23,745 bases of DNA, taken from assembly GCA_036745245.1 (NCBI GenBank), contig DAIOGN010000037.1, forward strand, positions 1 to 23,745, in the 5' to 3' direction. Origin of the DNA: DAIOGN01 sp036745245 (lineage in GTDB: Bacteria; Zixibacteria; MSB-5A5; JAUVRN01). The notes below the pieces were generated by a model, which saw only the letters and a program-made list of their open reading frames with translations, did not search any database and was not told the origin of the DNA. Numbering within the stretch: the first letter of the stretch is position 1; each line of letters begins with the position of its first letter. Shown here piece after piece: positions 1 to 8,029 of this stretch. The translations under genes and the position numbers were made by a program.

Positions 1-2064
1 GACGCCGCCTATGCGGGTAGCCACAGCCACGCAATCGTCGCCGATCGCGGTGCCGCGAACGGCCGAGCTAAACTGGCGATTCCACACCAATTCGCCCGTG
101 TCGCCGTTCACCAGACGCCACAGACCAAGCAGGTGGCTGGTGAACAGGTACGGCACGCCGCCCTGACAGAACACAGTCACAGGCACGTCTGAACGGATGT
201 CGTCGGTTACCCCGACGCCGCCCGACACACCAACACTCGTGTAGCCGTTGTACCACACCCGTGCGCCCAGGGTCTTGTCCCAGGCACTGATCCCGTCCTG
301 CTCCGCGGTGCCGCCGAAGAATCCGCGGCTGGCGAGGTACACCATGCTGGGACCGAGGGCCGGACCTGACCGGTTAACGGTGGCCAGGCTGGTAGTACCG
401 GGCGCGGCGACGGTCATGTCGTTGGCGTCGTTGACCCACAGGATGCCGGCACCGCTACCGTCTTCAAGAGCGACGTCGATGGCGCCCACTGAACCCGTCT
501 GCGGGAAGTGGGGGAAGACAGGGGCGTTGTAAATCAGCGAGTGATAGTAGAGCACGCCGCCTTCATATGCGAGCGAGCCTCCGAAACCTTCCGGATCGTA
601 GAGTGAGTCGGCGCCCGGATAGAAAGTCTGGCCGGGGCTGTTCAACGTCCAGTCGATCGCCATGGTGGCCATGTCGATCTGGTGGATGTTGCCAGCGGTG
701 CCCACGTTGTTGGCCGTTCCCACCCACAGCTTGCTGCCGTTGGAGGAAAGGGCGTTGTAGGGCACAGCGGCCGGAGCATCCGGCAGCAACAGAGGCGAAC
801 CGCCGGCATCGACACCCGTGAGGGCGTCGAGCTTGTACACACGGCCCGTTTCCTGCGTGAAGTACACATGTCCGCCGGACACGATGTTGGACGTGTGCGC
901 CGTGATACCCGGAGAAAGCGGAATGTCTCCGCCGCCCAGGTTACGGCTCCACTTCACGGTGCCATTGCTCAGCCGAATGCAGCTGAAGGCCTGCGCACCC
1001 GCGCCGCCCACATACACAAGACTGTCGTCCACCGTGGGCGAACCACGAAGGTCGCCGATGATGTACGGGAAGCCGCCGAACGCCCAGTTCTGGGCGCCGG
1101 TGGTCTTGTCGTAGCAGTGCAGCGAGTCCACGCCCGACACGAGCACGTTGGCACCCGCGATGAGCGGCTGCACCATGTTGCTCGCGCCGCCCGGCGAGGC
1201 TGTCCAGCTCTGCGTAAGACCGCACAGGCTGGAAAGCGAAGCGTCGGTGGCGTTGGGACGGCCGATGCCGTTACCCTGCGTTTCCCAGTCCAGATCGGAA
1301 GCCGGGGTGCAGGCCAGCGGCGTGTAGGGCGCAATGCAGACGCCGTAGTACATCGACACGTCGATGCCTACGTTCGACCGATACGACCAGGCACCTGCTG
1401 ATCTCACTGCCGTATGGAATCCCTGATCCGACAGGGGCGGATTGTCCTGTACGACCATGACCGAGTGCACCACGTCGTCAAGCAGGGTCAATTCGGCCCA
1501 GAGCTCGCCCAGCTGAGGCAAGTAGAGTGGGCTGGCCGAGTAGTCGAATATCGGATAGCCGTACGACACCTGAGTGCCAATCAGAACCTGAGTGGCCTGC
1601 CAGGTGGCAAACGGAATGGTGTCGTCGGCGATCACGTTGAGAGTGTCGGGCAATCCGGTAACCGCATTCAGGCCGACCACTCTCATTCTCAAGTCTGGCG
1701 TGCCCACGCCCGTGGGCAGCCCGTTGCCGAATTCATCAAGCGGATCCCAGACGATGGGATACGTGATGTACATGATCGAGTCGGCATCGATGCCCGTTTC
1801 CATCAAACCACCCCAGGCTCTGCGCGCGGTGATGGCCGGTCCGAGGAAGCCCAGGAACGTTTCCCACTGCGACGAGGGGGTCTGTTGGTTGGTCTTTTCG
1901 AAACAGGGTGCGGCTGCCGTGAACGCACGGTCCACTTCATCCATCGCCGCCTTGAAGTTAGCCGGGACCTTGACCGCTTCCTGCTCGGCGAAAGCCAGGG
2001 AGGTCAGGGAGGCTACCATCAAAACCGACAGCACCCACGTGATTGATTTAAAACGATTGGACAT
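1..2064 (-). CDS. Secreted PQQ-like beta-propeller repeat protein (3' end outside window)
   Basis: The minus-strand frame is open from an ATG at 2064 to the window edge (688 codons, no stop), so the C-terminus is missing. A strong AGGAGG lies 6 nt upstream of the ATG. Residues 1-26 form a Sec signal peptide (MSNRFKSITW, a hydrophobic core, then AFA). From about residue 290 the protein shows repeated blade-like segments such as SGVDSLHCYDKTTGAQNW, RLSNGTVKWSRN, VYKLDALTG, DGISAWDKTLGARVWYN and NGDTGELVWNRQF. These are the alternating beta-strand, D-x-x-T/N-G-x-x-x-W pattern of PQQ-like (PF13360-type) propellers. Such folds usually bind ligands or partners in the periplasm or outside the cell, and quinone binding is not implied by the repeat alone. 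The N-terminal ~250 residues match no domain I recognise. The start faces the 3098 gene across a divergent intergenic region. Confidence 0.85.
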   Translation of the reverse strand, partial: MSNRFKSITWVLSVLMVASLTSLAFAEQEAVKVPANFKAAMDEVDRAFTAAAPCFEKTNQQTPSSQWETFLGFLGPAITARRAWGGLMETGIDADSIMYITYPIVWDPLDEFGNGLPTGVGTPDLRMRVVGLNAVTGLPDTLNVIADDTIPFATWQATQVLIGTQVSYGYPIFDYSASPLYLPQLGELWAELTLLDDVVHSVMVVQDNPPLSDQGFHTAVRSAGAWSYRSNVGIDVSMYYGVCIAPYTPLACTPASDLDWETQGNGIGRPNATDASLSSLCGLTQSWTASPGGASNMVQPLIAGANVLVSGVDSLHCYDKTTGAQNWAFGGFPYIIGDLRGSPTVDDSLVYVGGAGAQAFSCIRLSNGTVKWSRNLGGGDIPLSPGITAHTSNIVSGGHVYFTQETGRVYKLDALTGVDAGGSPLLLPDAPAAVPYNALSSNGSKLWVGTANNVGTAGNIHQIDMATMAIDWTLNSPGQTFYPGADSLYDPEGFGGSLAYEGGVLYYHSLIYNAPVFPHFPQTGSVGAIDVALEDGSGAGILWVNDANDMTVAAPGTTSLATVNRSGPALGPSMVYLASRGFFGGTAEQDGISAWDKTLGARVWYNGYTSVGVSGGVGVTDDIRSDVPVTVFCQGGVPYLFTSHLLGLWRLVNGDTGELVWNRQFSSAVRGTAIGDDCVAVATRIGGV

Positions 2065-3097
2065 TGGTTCCTCCTAAAAGAAGATGCCCATGCTGTTTAG
2101 AATTGAGGACCTGCAGCCGTGTCGGTTGTGGGTTAGCGGGGACATACTTTGAAATGTGTTCGCTATCAACACCGCCAGTGGCTGCCAAACGGGCAAAAGC
2201 CCAACTATCTAATCCCGCAAGAGAAGCGGAATCAAACGTAAGCAGGCCATCACCTCCTTTAATGGTTTCGACCATTCTGTGTGATCGGTTATGCATTTTT
2301 CGTTGCAAGTTTGTTTGTCTCAAAGACTTGTGTAGAAAAAGTTAACGCTACATCGGCTTTGGCGGCCGATCCTTTACACGCCCTATGCGCTTTGGAGGCG
2401 GCTAAAGAAGGAGTGGATTTTGTTGTAAAGGATCTGTCGCTGTAAAGCCAGATGGGTGTCACCTTTCTGGCCCAGTCTGCCGGACTCAAACCCGATCCGC
2501 CCGAGGAGGGGGAGGCTCTGAGTGAGCAACCTGGGGCCGGCTTCAACAAGTTCCTAGCGGTACATCTATTTTTTGAACTGAACTCTAGCTTCTATCGCGA
2601 GCCGTTTCGCTATCGACGCCGGGACGGCTTGCGCACCGCAATGTATTAAAACAGGACGATTCGAAATTCGCGTGAACGGATGGTATTTTCAATTGTATTC
2701 GAGCGCTTTACTACTGGCTTGTCCGATATTTGGGACGATTAGAGTGGACAAGTTCGCGGCCAAACTTTGCTGACCGCTGGCGTCACAAAATCCAAAGGGA
2801 AATCTACCCAAGGCCCCACTATTGTCAAGGAGATTTTTGGAATTCCAGACCGCGGACCGTGTCTTTTAGGGTGCACCTGGAATGAACGGCCCGGTGCCCT
2901 GTGGCCGCATACGGAGTCCGCCGGTTCGGACCCCCGCAGGCTCAGGACGTGTGTTGTGGCATTATCCGGGCGCACGGCTTGATTTCGCCCCAAAAGCCTT
3001 GACAGTTGGGCCCGGAGGGGGTTTACTTAAACCTTTTTAGGCTATGGGTATACCGACAAGCGGCCCCGTCCGGGGCCCGGTGGATGGGGAGGCGATC
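2065..3097. other. Divergent intergenic region, ~1 kb, no convincing gene
   Basis: This stretch is visibly more AT-rich than its neighbours and lies between two divergent secreted-protein genes. Short open frames here (for example 2289-2549 minus, 2452-2649 plus, 2767-2982 plus) have no recognisable domain, no good ribosome-binding site and a different codon use, so I do not call them. It holds a promoter-like pair at 2999-3027, a 6-bp hairpin with CGAA loop next to a perfect Shine-Dalgarno on the minus strand (about 2250-2280), and two weak inverted repeats (2368-2377 with 2425-2434, and 2718-2724 with 2746-2752). Confidence 0.6.
2999..3027 (+). promoter_or_regulatory. Putative sigma70-type promoter of the 3098 gene
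   Basis: A perfect TTGACA at 2999-3004 is followed after 17 bp by TTTACT at 3022-3027 (four of six consensus positions). Transcription would start near 3034, leaving a ~64-nt leader before the ATG at 3098. The -10 is weak and FCB-type bacteria may use a different consensus, so this is a moderate call. Confidence 0.4.
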
Positions 3098-6004
3098 ATG
3101 GTCAGGTGGTGCCGTTTTGCGCTCACGGCGCTTGTCGCGACGGTTTTTTGGCAGGGCCAGGCCCGGGCAACAGATGAGGCCCGAGCCGACTTGGACGCCC
3201 GTCTCGAGGCCCTCAGGGAGCAGCGGGAGAGCCGTCTGGTTCATTCCCCCGCCACTCTCTCCCGGCGGCCCACAGGCGCCCAGGCGACCCCCGCCGCCGG
3301 CGACTTCATCGTTAATAACGACGGTTTCATCGGGTCCAGCAACCAGTCGCAGATCCAGGTGGGGCGCCAGCCCGACGGCGGCTCCGTGGTGGTGTGGACC
3401 GACGACCGCGACGGCAACCCCTCGGTGTATGGCCAGGTGTTCGACAGCCTGGGAATCCCCGTGGCTGCCAACTTCCGCCTCCACGCCGATCCCGGCAATC
3501 TGGTGCAGCAGGATCCCGATCTGCTCATTCGCTCCGACGGCGGTTTCTATGCCTGCTTCACTCAGATCGACGCCGACGGCGACCAGGACGTGATCATCAT
3601 GCGCTTCAGCCGCCTGGGTCAGAGGCTCGGGGCCGGCGTGAGCGCAGCCCCCGACTCATCTGCGTCCACCACCGAAATACAGCGCCGCGGCCGGTTGCTC
3701 ATTCTTGCCGATGGCGCCGTTATGGTGGTGTTCGAACGGGATCGCCGCAACGACCCCAACTCCGACATCCGGGCACAGCTTCTCACCGTGAATGCCGCCG
3801 CGCGCCAGGGGCTCCCCCTGGACGTGTCTGCCGATCTGGTCGTGGGTGGAACCACGATTGAATACGACGAACGCGAACCCGAGCTCGCGCGGGGCCAGAA
3901 CGACACGGTGTGGGTGGCATGGACAGACAACCGCGATGGTGGCGTGCGAGATGTCTTCGTGCACAGGCTTCGCCGCCCCACGACGAACACGCTGGCGCTC
4001 GTGGGCTCGCCGATCAAGGTGAACGACGAAGCCGTTGCGGCCAACGCTTCGCAAAAGACTCCGGTGATCGCCGTATCGCCCAATGGAAATGCGCATGTGG
4101 CCTGGGCCGACTTCCGCAATCAGCATTGGGATGTGTTCAAGTCGAGCTTCACGCCGGCCGGTGCGCGGCTGGGCGCCAACTCCCGGGCTAACTTCTCCGA
4201 GAACACCAGCCTCGACCAGACCGAACCGTCGTTCACCTGGCAGGACACCACGGGACTTGTTGTGTGGAAAGACTTCCGCCTGGGTGTGGCGCGGATCTTC
4301 GCTCAGAAATATCGGAACGACGGCTCGGCCGTGAATGCAAACTACGCCGTGGGGGCGGCCGTTTCCGCGAATCAGTTCAGCCCCAGCGTGTCGCTCCTCC
4401 CTTCACGCAGTTACTCGGTGGCGTGGGCCCAGCCTGAAGCCGGCTTCACGCGCGCGTACGTAAGACACTTCGACTCGGCCGACGTGGGCTCTGCAGCCGT
4501 AAGCGCCGCCGAGATCGTGATCTCCGCACAGCAGGTGAGGCCCTCCACGGGCATCAGCGCAGGCGGGGAACTCTTCACCGTGTGGGAAGAAGCGCGCGCG
4601 GCCCTGCCGAACATCGTAGGACAGGCTCTGAATTCTGCACTCTCCAAGCCGCAGCCCGACGTTCAGGTGAACGACGGGCCCGCCGTGCTGCACCTGGTCC
4701 CCGCAGTGGGTGTGGGTGGAAGCACGGGCTTCTCAGTGTGGGAAGATTATCGTGATACGCTTCAGCCGGTGTACTCCGACATCTACATCCGACAGTTTAC
4801 GCTGACCGCCACAGGCTACACCGCCTCGGGAAGCAACGTGCGCGTGATCGACACTGTGGAATCACAGGAGGTGCGGCTGGCCTCGTGGAATCCCGACGTG
4901 GCCGTGGATGCCGCAGGCAACGCGCTCGTGGTGTGGCAGGACAACCGCCTGGGGAGCTGGGACATCTTCTCGGCGCGCTACAGCGCCACCACCCAGTCGG
5001 GCACCGGGAATCCGCAGCGTGTGGGTCTGAATCTTCGCCTCGACCAGGCTCCCGACTTTACCAAGCAGACGTTGCCGCGCGTCGATGTGAACGATGCCGG
5101 ACGGTCGGTGGTGGTGTGGGAAGACACGCGGGACGGTTCCTACGAATTCCAGGTGTGGGCGCGCATCTTAAACGGCGCCGGCGCCTCGCTGGTGGGTGGC
5201 GAGATCGAACTTTCTATCGACACCGCCCTCGTACCTCGCCAGCCCGATGTCGCGGTGGCGTCGAGCGGTGAATTTGCCGTGGTGTACGAGGAGTATTCCA
5301 ATCCTTCAGACGTCGACGTGTACCTGCAGCGGTTCGACCTCGCCGGTGCCCGCCTGCCGGGCGCCCTGGGCGACCCCGTATTGCTCAACGACGACGGCGC
5401 GGGCGCGCATCAGTTCAACGTAAGGGTGGCGGCCATCAACGGCGGCTATGTGGCCGCATGGCAGGACGATCGCTCGGGCGACTGGGACGTGTACGCCACG
5501 CTGGTGGTGAACGGTCTGACCACGGCCAACGTGAACTACCGCGTCAACGACGCCGACATCTCCGACCAGACGGCACCCACCATTGCAGCGCGTCGCAGCG
5601 AGAACAATCCGTTCATCGGCTGGGAGGATCTCAGGGTCGCCACCACTGCGCCCGACATCTTCGGCAATCGCAATCCTGCCACCGTGGCTTCCGGTGCCTC
5701 CGACGACGAGCCCGACATCCGACCGCTGGCCACAACGCTTGCGCAGAATTTCCCCAACCCGTTCAATCCGGCCACGCAGATTTCGTTTGTGCTCGACCGG
5801 CCCGGACCGGTAAGCCTGGTGGTGTTCAACACTCTGGGGCAGAAAGTCCGCACGATACTTTCCGGCGAGTACGGCCCGGGCGCGCACACTGCCCAGTGGA
5901 ACGGCGCGGATGAAGGCGGCCATGCGGTAGCCAGCGGCACGTACTTCTACCGGCTCACCTGGGACGCCGGGGAAGTCACGCGCAAGATGACGCTGTTGCG
6001 TTAG
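3098..6004 (+). CDS. Secreted W-x-D-x-R repeat protein with T9SS type A-like C-terminal sorting domain
   Basis: The 968-aa protein starts at the ATG at 3098, preceded by GGGGAGG with 5-nt spacing and followed at once by a signal peptide (MVRWCRFALT, hydrophobic, AxA-like end near residue 24). An upstream in-frame ATG at 3044 would place 18 residues before the signal peptide and is less likely. The body contains about a dozen ~60-70-residue repeats with cores such as VVVWTDDRDG, VWVAWTDNRDG, AHVAWADFRN, VVWQDNRLGSWDIF and YVAAWQDDRSGDWDVY, suggesting beta-propeller blades. Residues ~884-968 are a Por-secretion-tail/FlgD-like domain: NFPNPFNPATQI, then VSLVVFNTLGQKVRTI, GTYFYRLTW and a terminal RKMTLLR. 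In Bacteroidetes and relatives this domain directs export by the type IX system and surface attachment. Ligand and function are unknown. It ends 10 nt before a long inverted repeat. Confidence 0.9.
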   Translation: MVRWCRFALTALVATVFWQGQARATDEARADLDARLEALREQRESRLVHSPATLSRRPTGAQATPAAGDFIVNNDGFIGSSNQSQIQVGRQPDGGSVVVWTDDRDGNPSVYGQVFDSLGIPVAANFRLHADPGNLVQQDPDLLIRSDGGFYACFTQIDADGDQDVIIMRFSRLGQRLGAGVSAAPDSSASTTEIQRRGRLLILADGAVMVVFERDRRNDPNSDIRAQLLTVNAAARQGLPLDVSADLVVGGTTIEYDEREPELARGQNDTVWVAWTDNRDGGVRDVFVHRLRRPTTNTLALVGSPIKVNDEAVAANASQKTPVIAVSPNGNAHVAWADFRNQHWDVFKSSFTPAGARLGANSRANFSENTSLDQTEPSFTWQDTTGLVVWKDFRLGVARIFAQKYRNDGSAVNANYAVGAAVSANQFSPSVSLLPSRSYSVAWAQPEAGFTRAYVRHFDSADVGSAAVSAAEIVISAQQVRPSTGISAGGELFTVWEEARAALPNIVGQALNSALSKPQPDVQVNDGPAVLHLVPAVGVGGSTGFSVWEDYRDTLQPVYSDIYIRQFTLTATGYTASGSNVRVIDTVESQEVRLASWNPDVAVDAAGNALVVWQDNRLGSWDIFSARYSATTQSGTGNPQRVGLNLRLDQAPDFTKQTLPRVDVNDAGRSVVVWEDTRDGSYEFQVWARILNGAGASLVGGEIELSIDTALVPRQPDVAVASSGEFAVVYEEYSNPSDVDVYLQRFDLAGARLPGALGDPVLLNDDGAGAHQFNVRVAAINGGYVAAWQDDRSGDWDVYATLVVNGLTTANVNYRVNDADISDQTAPTIAARRSENNPFIGWEDLRVATTAPDIFGNRNPATVASGASDDEPDIRPLATTLAQNFPNPFNPATQISFVLDRPGPVSLVVFNTLGQKVRTILSGEYGPGAHTAQWNGADEGGHAVASGTYFYRLTWDAGEVTRKMTLLR

Positions 6005-6012
6005 CCGAGACT

Positions 6013-6094
6013 TGGGGTCAGACCCCTGTCGTCAGTTTGCACACCACAGACACTCTCTTAGAGTGTGCAAACTGACGACAGGGGTCTGACCCTA
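6013..6094. repeat. Long perfect inverted repeat (copy 1) between convergent genes, REPIN- or terminator-like
   Basis: The arms 6015-6044 and 6063-6092 are perfectly complementary over 30 bp, with an 18-nt loop; a G-T wobble and a T-A pair extend them outward. Each arm also begins with its own small palindrome, GGGTC-A-GACCC. The element starts 9 nt after the stop of the 3098 gene, and its right end provides the TAG stop (6092-6094) of the convergent oligopeptidase gene. A second copy is at 22619-22701. No T-tract follows, so it is not a classical Rho-independent terminator, though it could act as a bidirectional one. Confidence 0.9.
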
Positions 6095-7903
6095 CTTCTT
6101 GGCGAGGTCCACGAAGGGCTGCACGTCGGCCAGCACGCGTGCGGTGGCGGCTTCCCAGAAAGCCGGCTGCGTGAGATCCACGCCCAGATGCTTCTGAGCC
6201 ACCTGCTCGGTGGTCATGCTCCCCGTGTCGCACAGGAGGTTCCGGTACGAGGTGGCGAATTGCTTCCCCTCCTGTCGCGCCCGATCATACACACCGTTCG
6301 CGAAGAGAAAGCCGAACGTGTACGGGAAATTGTAGAACGGATTGCTTGTAAGAAAGAAGTGCAGCTTGGAGGCCCAGAAGAGCGGATGGAATCCGTCCGG
6401 CTCGGCCAGGAGGCCTCCGAACGCCTTGCGCTGCGCTTCCACCATGAGTTCATCGAGACGCCGGCGGTGCACCCAGCCGGAGGCGCGCTCTGCATAGAAG
6501 GCACGGTCAAACAGGAATCGCGCGCGCAGGTTGCAGAAGAACACCAGTCCGTTTGTGAGCTTCTGATCGAGCAGCATGAGCCGCTCGCGCGGGTCGGAGG
6601 TTGACTCGAGCGCCGCATCCGTCACCCGTAGCTCGTTGAACGTGGACGCCGTTTCGGCGAGGTTCATGGGGTAGCGCTGGGCGAAGAACGGCGCTTCGCG
6701 CAACACCCAGCCGTGGTAGGCGTGGCCCAGTTCGTGCGCCAGGGTCATGAGGTGGTCATACTCACCGCCCCAGGTCATGAAGATGCGGGTCTCGCCATGC
6801 GTGGGGAAGCCGGTGCAGAAGCCGCCCGCTCCCTTGCCCGGACGGTTCTCCGCCTCCACCCATTGGCGATCGAGCGCATGGCGTGTGAACTCGGCCATCT
6901 CCGGGGAGAAGTCGGCCAGTTGTGCCACGATGAATTCGCCGGCTTCCTCGAACGAGAACGTGCGGTCGCCTGTACCCACGGGCGCCATCTGGTCGTACCA
7001 GCAGAACTTGTCAATCCCCAGGAGCTTCTTCTTGGCGTCCACGAAGGGCGAGAGCCGGGGCACGGCCTTTTCCACAGCCGTCCACATCGCGTTGAGCGTG
7101 GCTTCCTGGAGGCGACCCTTCAGAAGCGGTTCCTTGAGCACGCTGTCCCAGCCGCGGTTGCCGTAGAGCGAAAGCCGGAATCCCGCTTGTGAATTGAGTG
7201 CCATGGCTGCCAGGTTGGCCTGCGTTTCCCACGCCGCTTCGAGCTTTTCGAACGCTTCGCGTCTCACGTCGCGTTGCGAATTGGAGAGGTACATCGCCAG
7301 TTGGCCCAGGGAGATCTGCCGCGTGGCGCCGCCCTCCTCGAAATCCACCTTCAGATCGCCGGCCATCCGGTCGTAGAGGCGGTTCCAGGCGTGGTAGCCG
7401 TTGACAGCCAGTTCCGATGCCAGGCGCTCGCGCTCGGGGGGCATCTTCTCCCGGCCCGTGCGCCGCATTTCATCGAGCGTAAAGGCCACCGGACGCAGCT
7501 CGGCGGATCCCACCAGTTGCTTCCACTCGTCGTCGGCGGTGCCGGCCGCGAAGCTCTCCAGGTGCGTCAACAAGCCCAGCCAGCGTGAGGCCAACAGATC
7601 CACGCGAGCGCTGTGGGCGTGTGCCAGTTCGTCGTTTACGTCGGCTGCCGTCAGGCAGCCGCAAAACGAATCGGCCGACTCCAGTCGCAAGGCCAGATCC
7701 TGCAACTGGAGAATCCACGCAGTCCACTGCGCCCGCCCGGCCGGGAGCGCCGTCGGCAGAGTGGTGGCCGACGTCTCGGCTTTGGCCAGGTCGCGCTCGA
7801 GCGTATCGAGCAGGGTCTTGTAGGTGGCGGACTTCGAACCGCCGGCGAACAGGGGTTCGAGATTCCAGCGCGGCGCCGGATGATTCAGAGTTGCGGACGG
7901 CAT
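6092..7903 (-). CDS. pepF: Oligoendopeptidase F, M3 family zinc metallopeptidase
   Basis: The 603-aa cytoplasmic peptidase is full length for the pepF/M3 family (about 600 residues). The zinc site is visible: H390-E-L-G-H394 (in LAHELGHAYHG) supplies two His ligands and the catalytic Glu391, and Glu417 in NLAETAS is the expected third ligand. The N-terminal half is the helical domain typical of the family, and no signal peptide is present. Such enzymes degrade short peptides. I choose the ATG at 7903 because GGAG lies 8 nt upstream; a GTG at 7912 is also in frame but overlaps that ribosome-binding site. The gene is co-directional with rtcB and starts 126 bp after it, with a hairpin (7930-7956) in its leader, so it may have its own promoter. 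Its TAG stop is formed by the inverted repeat shared with the convergent gene. Confidence 0.93.
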   Translation of the reverse strand: MPSATLNHPAPRWNLEPLFAGGSKSATYKTLLDTLERDLAKAETSATTLPTALPAGRAQWTAWILQLQDLALRLESADSFCGCLTAADVNDELAHAHSARVDLLASRWLGLLTHLESFAAGTADDEWKQLVGSAELRPVAFTLDEMRRTGREKMPPERERLASELAVNGYHAWNRLYDRMAGDLKVDFEEGGATRQISLGQLAMYLSNSQRDVRREAFEKLEAAWETQANLAAMALNSQAGFRLSLYGNRGWDSVLKEPLLKGRLQEATLNAMWTAVEKAVPRLSPFVDAKKKLLGIDKFCWYDQMAPVGTGDRTFSFEEAGEFIVAQLADFSPEMAEFTRHALDRQWVEAENRPGKGAGGFCTGFPTHGETRIFMTWGGEYDHLMTLAHELGHAYHGWVLREAPFFAQRYPMNLAETASTFNELRVTDAALESTSDPRERLMLLDQKLTNGLVFFCNLRARFLFDRAFYAERASGWVHRRRLDELMVEAQRKAFGGLLAEPDGFHPLFWASKLHFFLTSNPFYNFPYTFGFLFANGVYDRARQEGKQFATSYRNLLCDTGSMTTEQVAQKHLGVDLTQPAFWEAATARVLADVQPFVDLAKK

Positions 7904-7929
7904 GAATGACACTCCAGATCGGGATCGTG

Positions 7930-7956
7930 GTTTGGACAGCTGAGTTCAGCCCAAAC
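7930..7956 (-). other. Hairpin in the pepF leader
   Basis: GTTTGG at 7930-7935 pairs with CCAAAC at 7951-7956, and GCTGA at 7939-7943 pairs with TCAGC at 7946-7950. This gives an 11-bp stem with a 3-nt bulge and a tiny loop, 27 nt upstream of the pepF ATG. It could be a weak terminator for the rtcB transcript or a leader structure; no T-tract is seen. Confidence 0.4.
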
Positions 7957-8029
7957 TAGGAAGCCTGCGGGCGGGGTACAACCGGTTTGACGCGCTTTTC
8001 GGGGCCGCTACGTGGAGGCCCTGGAGCGC

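Noticed and set aside
682..1401. 239-codon plus-strand open frame opposite the PQQ-like gene, with a further 210-codon frame at 1414-2046
   Set aside because: Both mirror the real minus-strand gene, which has a signal peptide, a ribosome-binding site and propeller repeats; the plus-strand products look like low-complexity shadow translation.
2245..2265. Plus-strand ATCACCTCCTTTA resembling the 3' end of 16S rRNA
   Set aside because: The upstream bases do not match the conserved 16S 3' region, so it is better read as a Shine-Dalgarno sequence on the minus strand.
2767..2982. 71-codon plus-strand frame in the divergent intergenic region
   Set aside because: No ribosome-binding site or recognisable domain, and base composition unlike neighbouring genes.
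5306..5923. 205-codon minus-strand frame inside the T9SS-tail gene
   Set aside because: It covers the well-supported sorting domain on the other strand and has no domain of its own.
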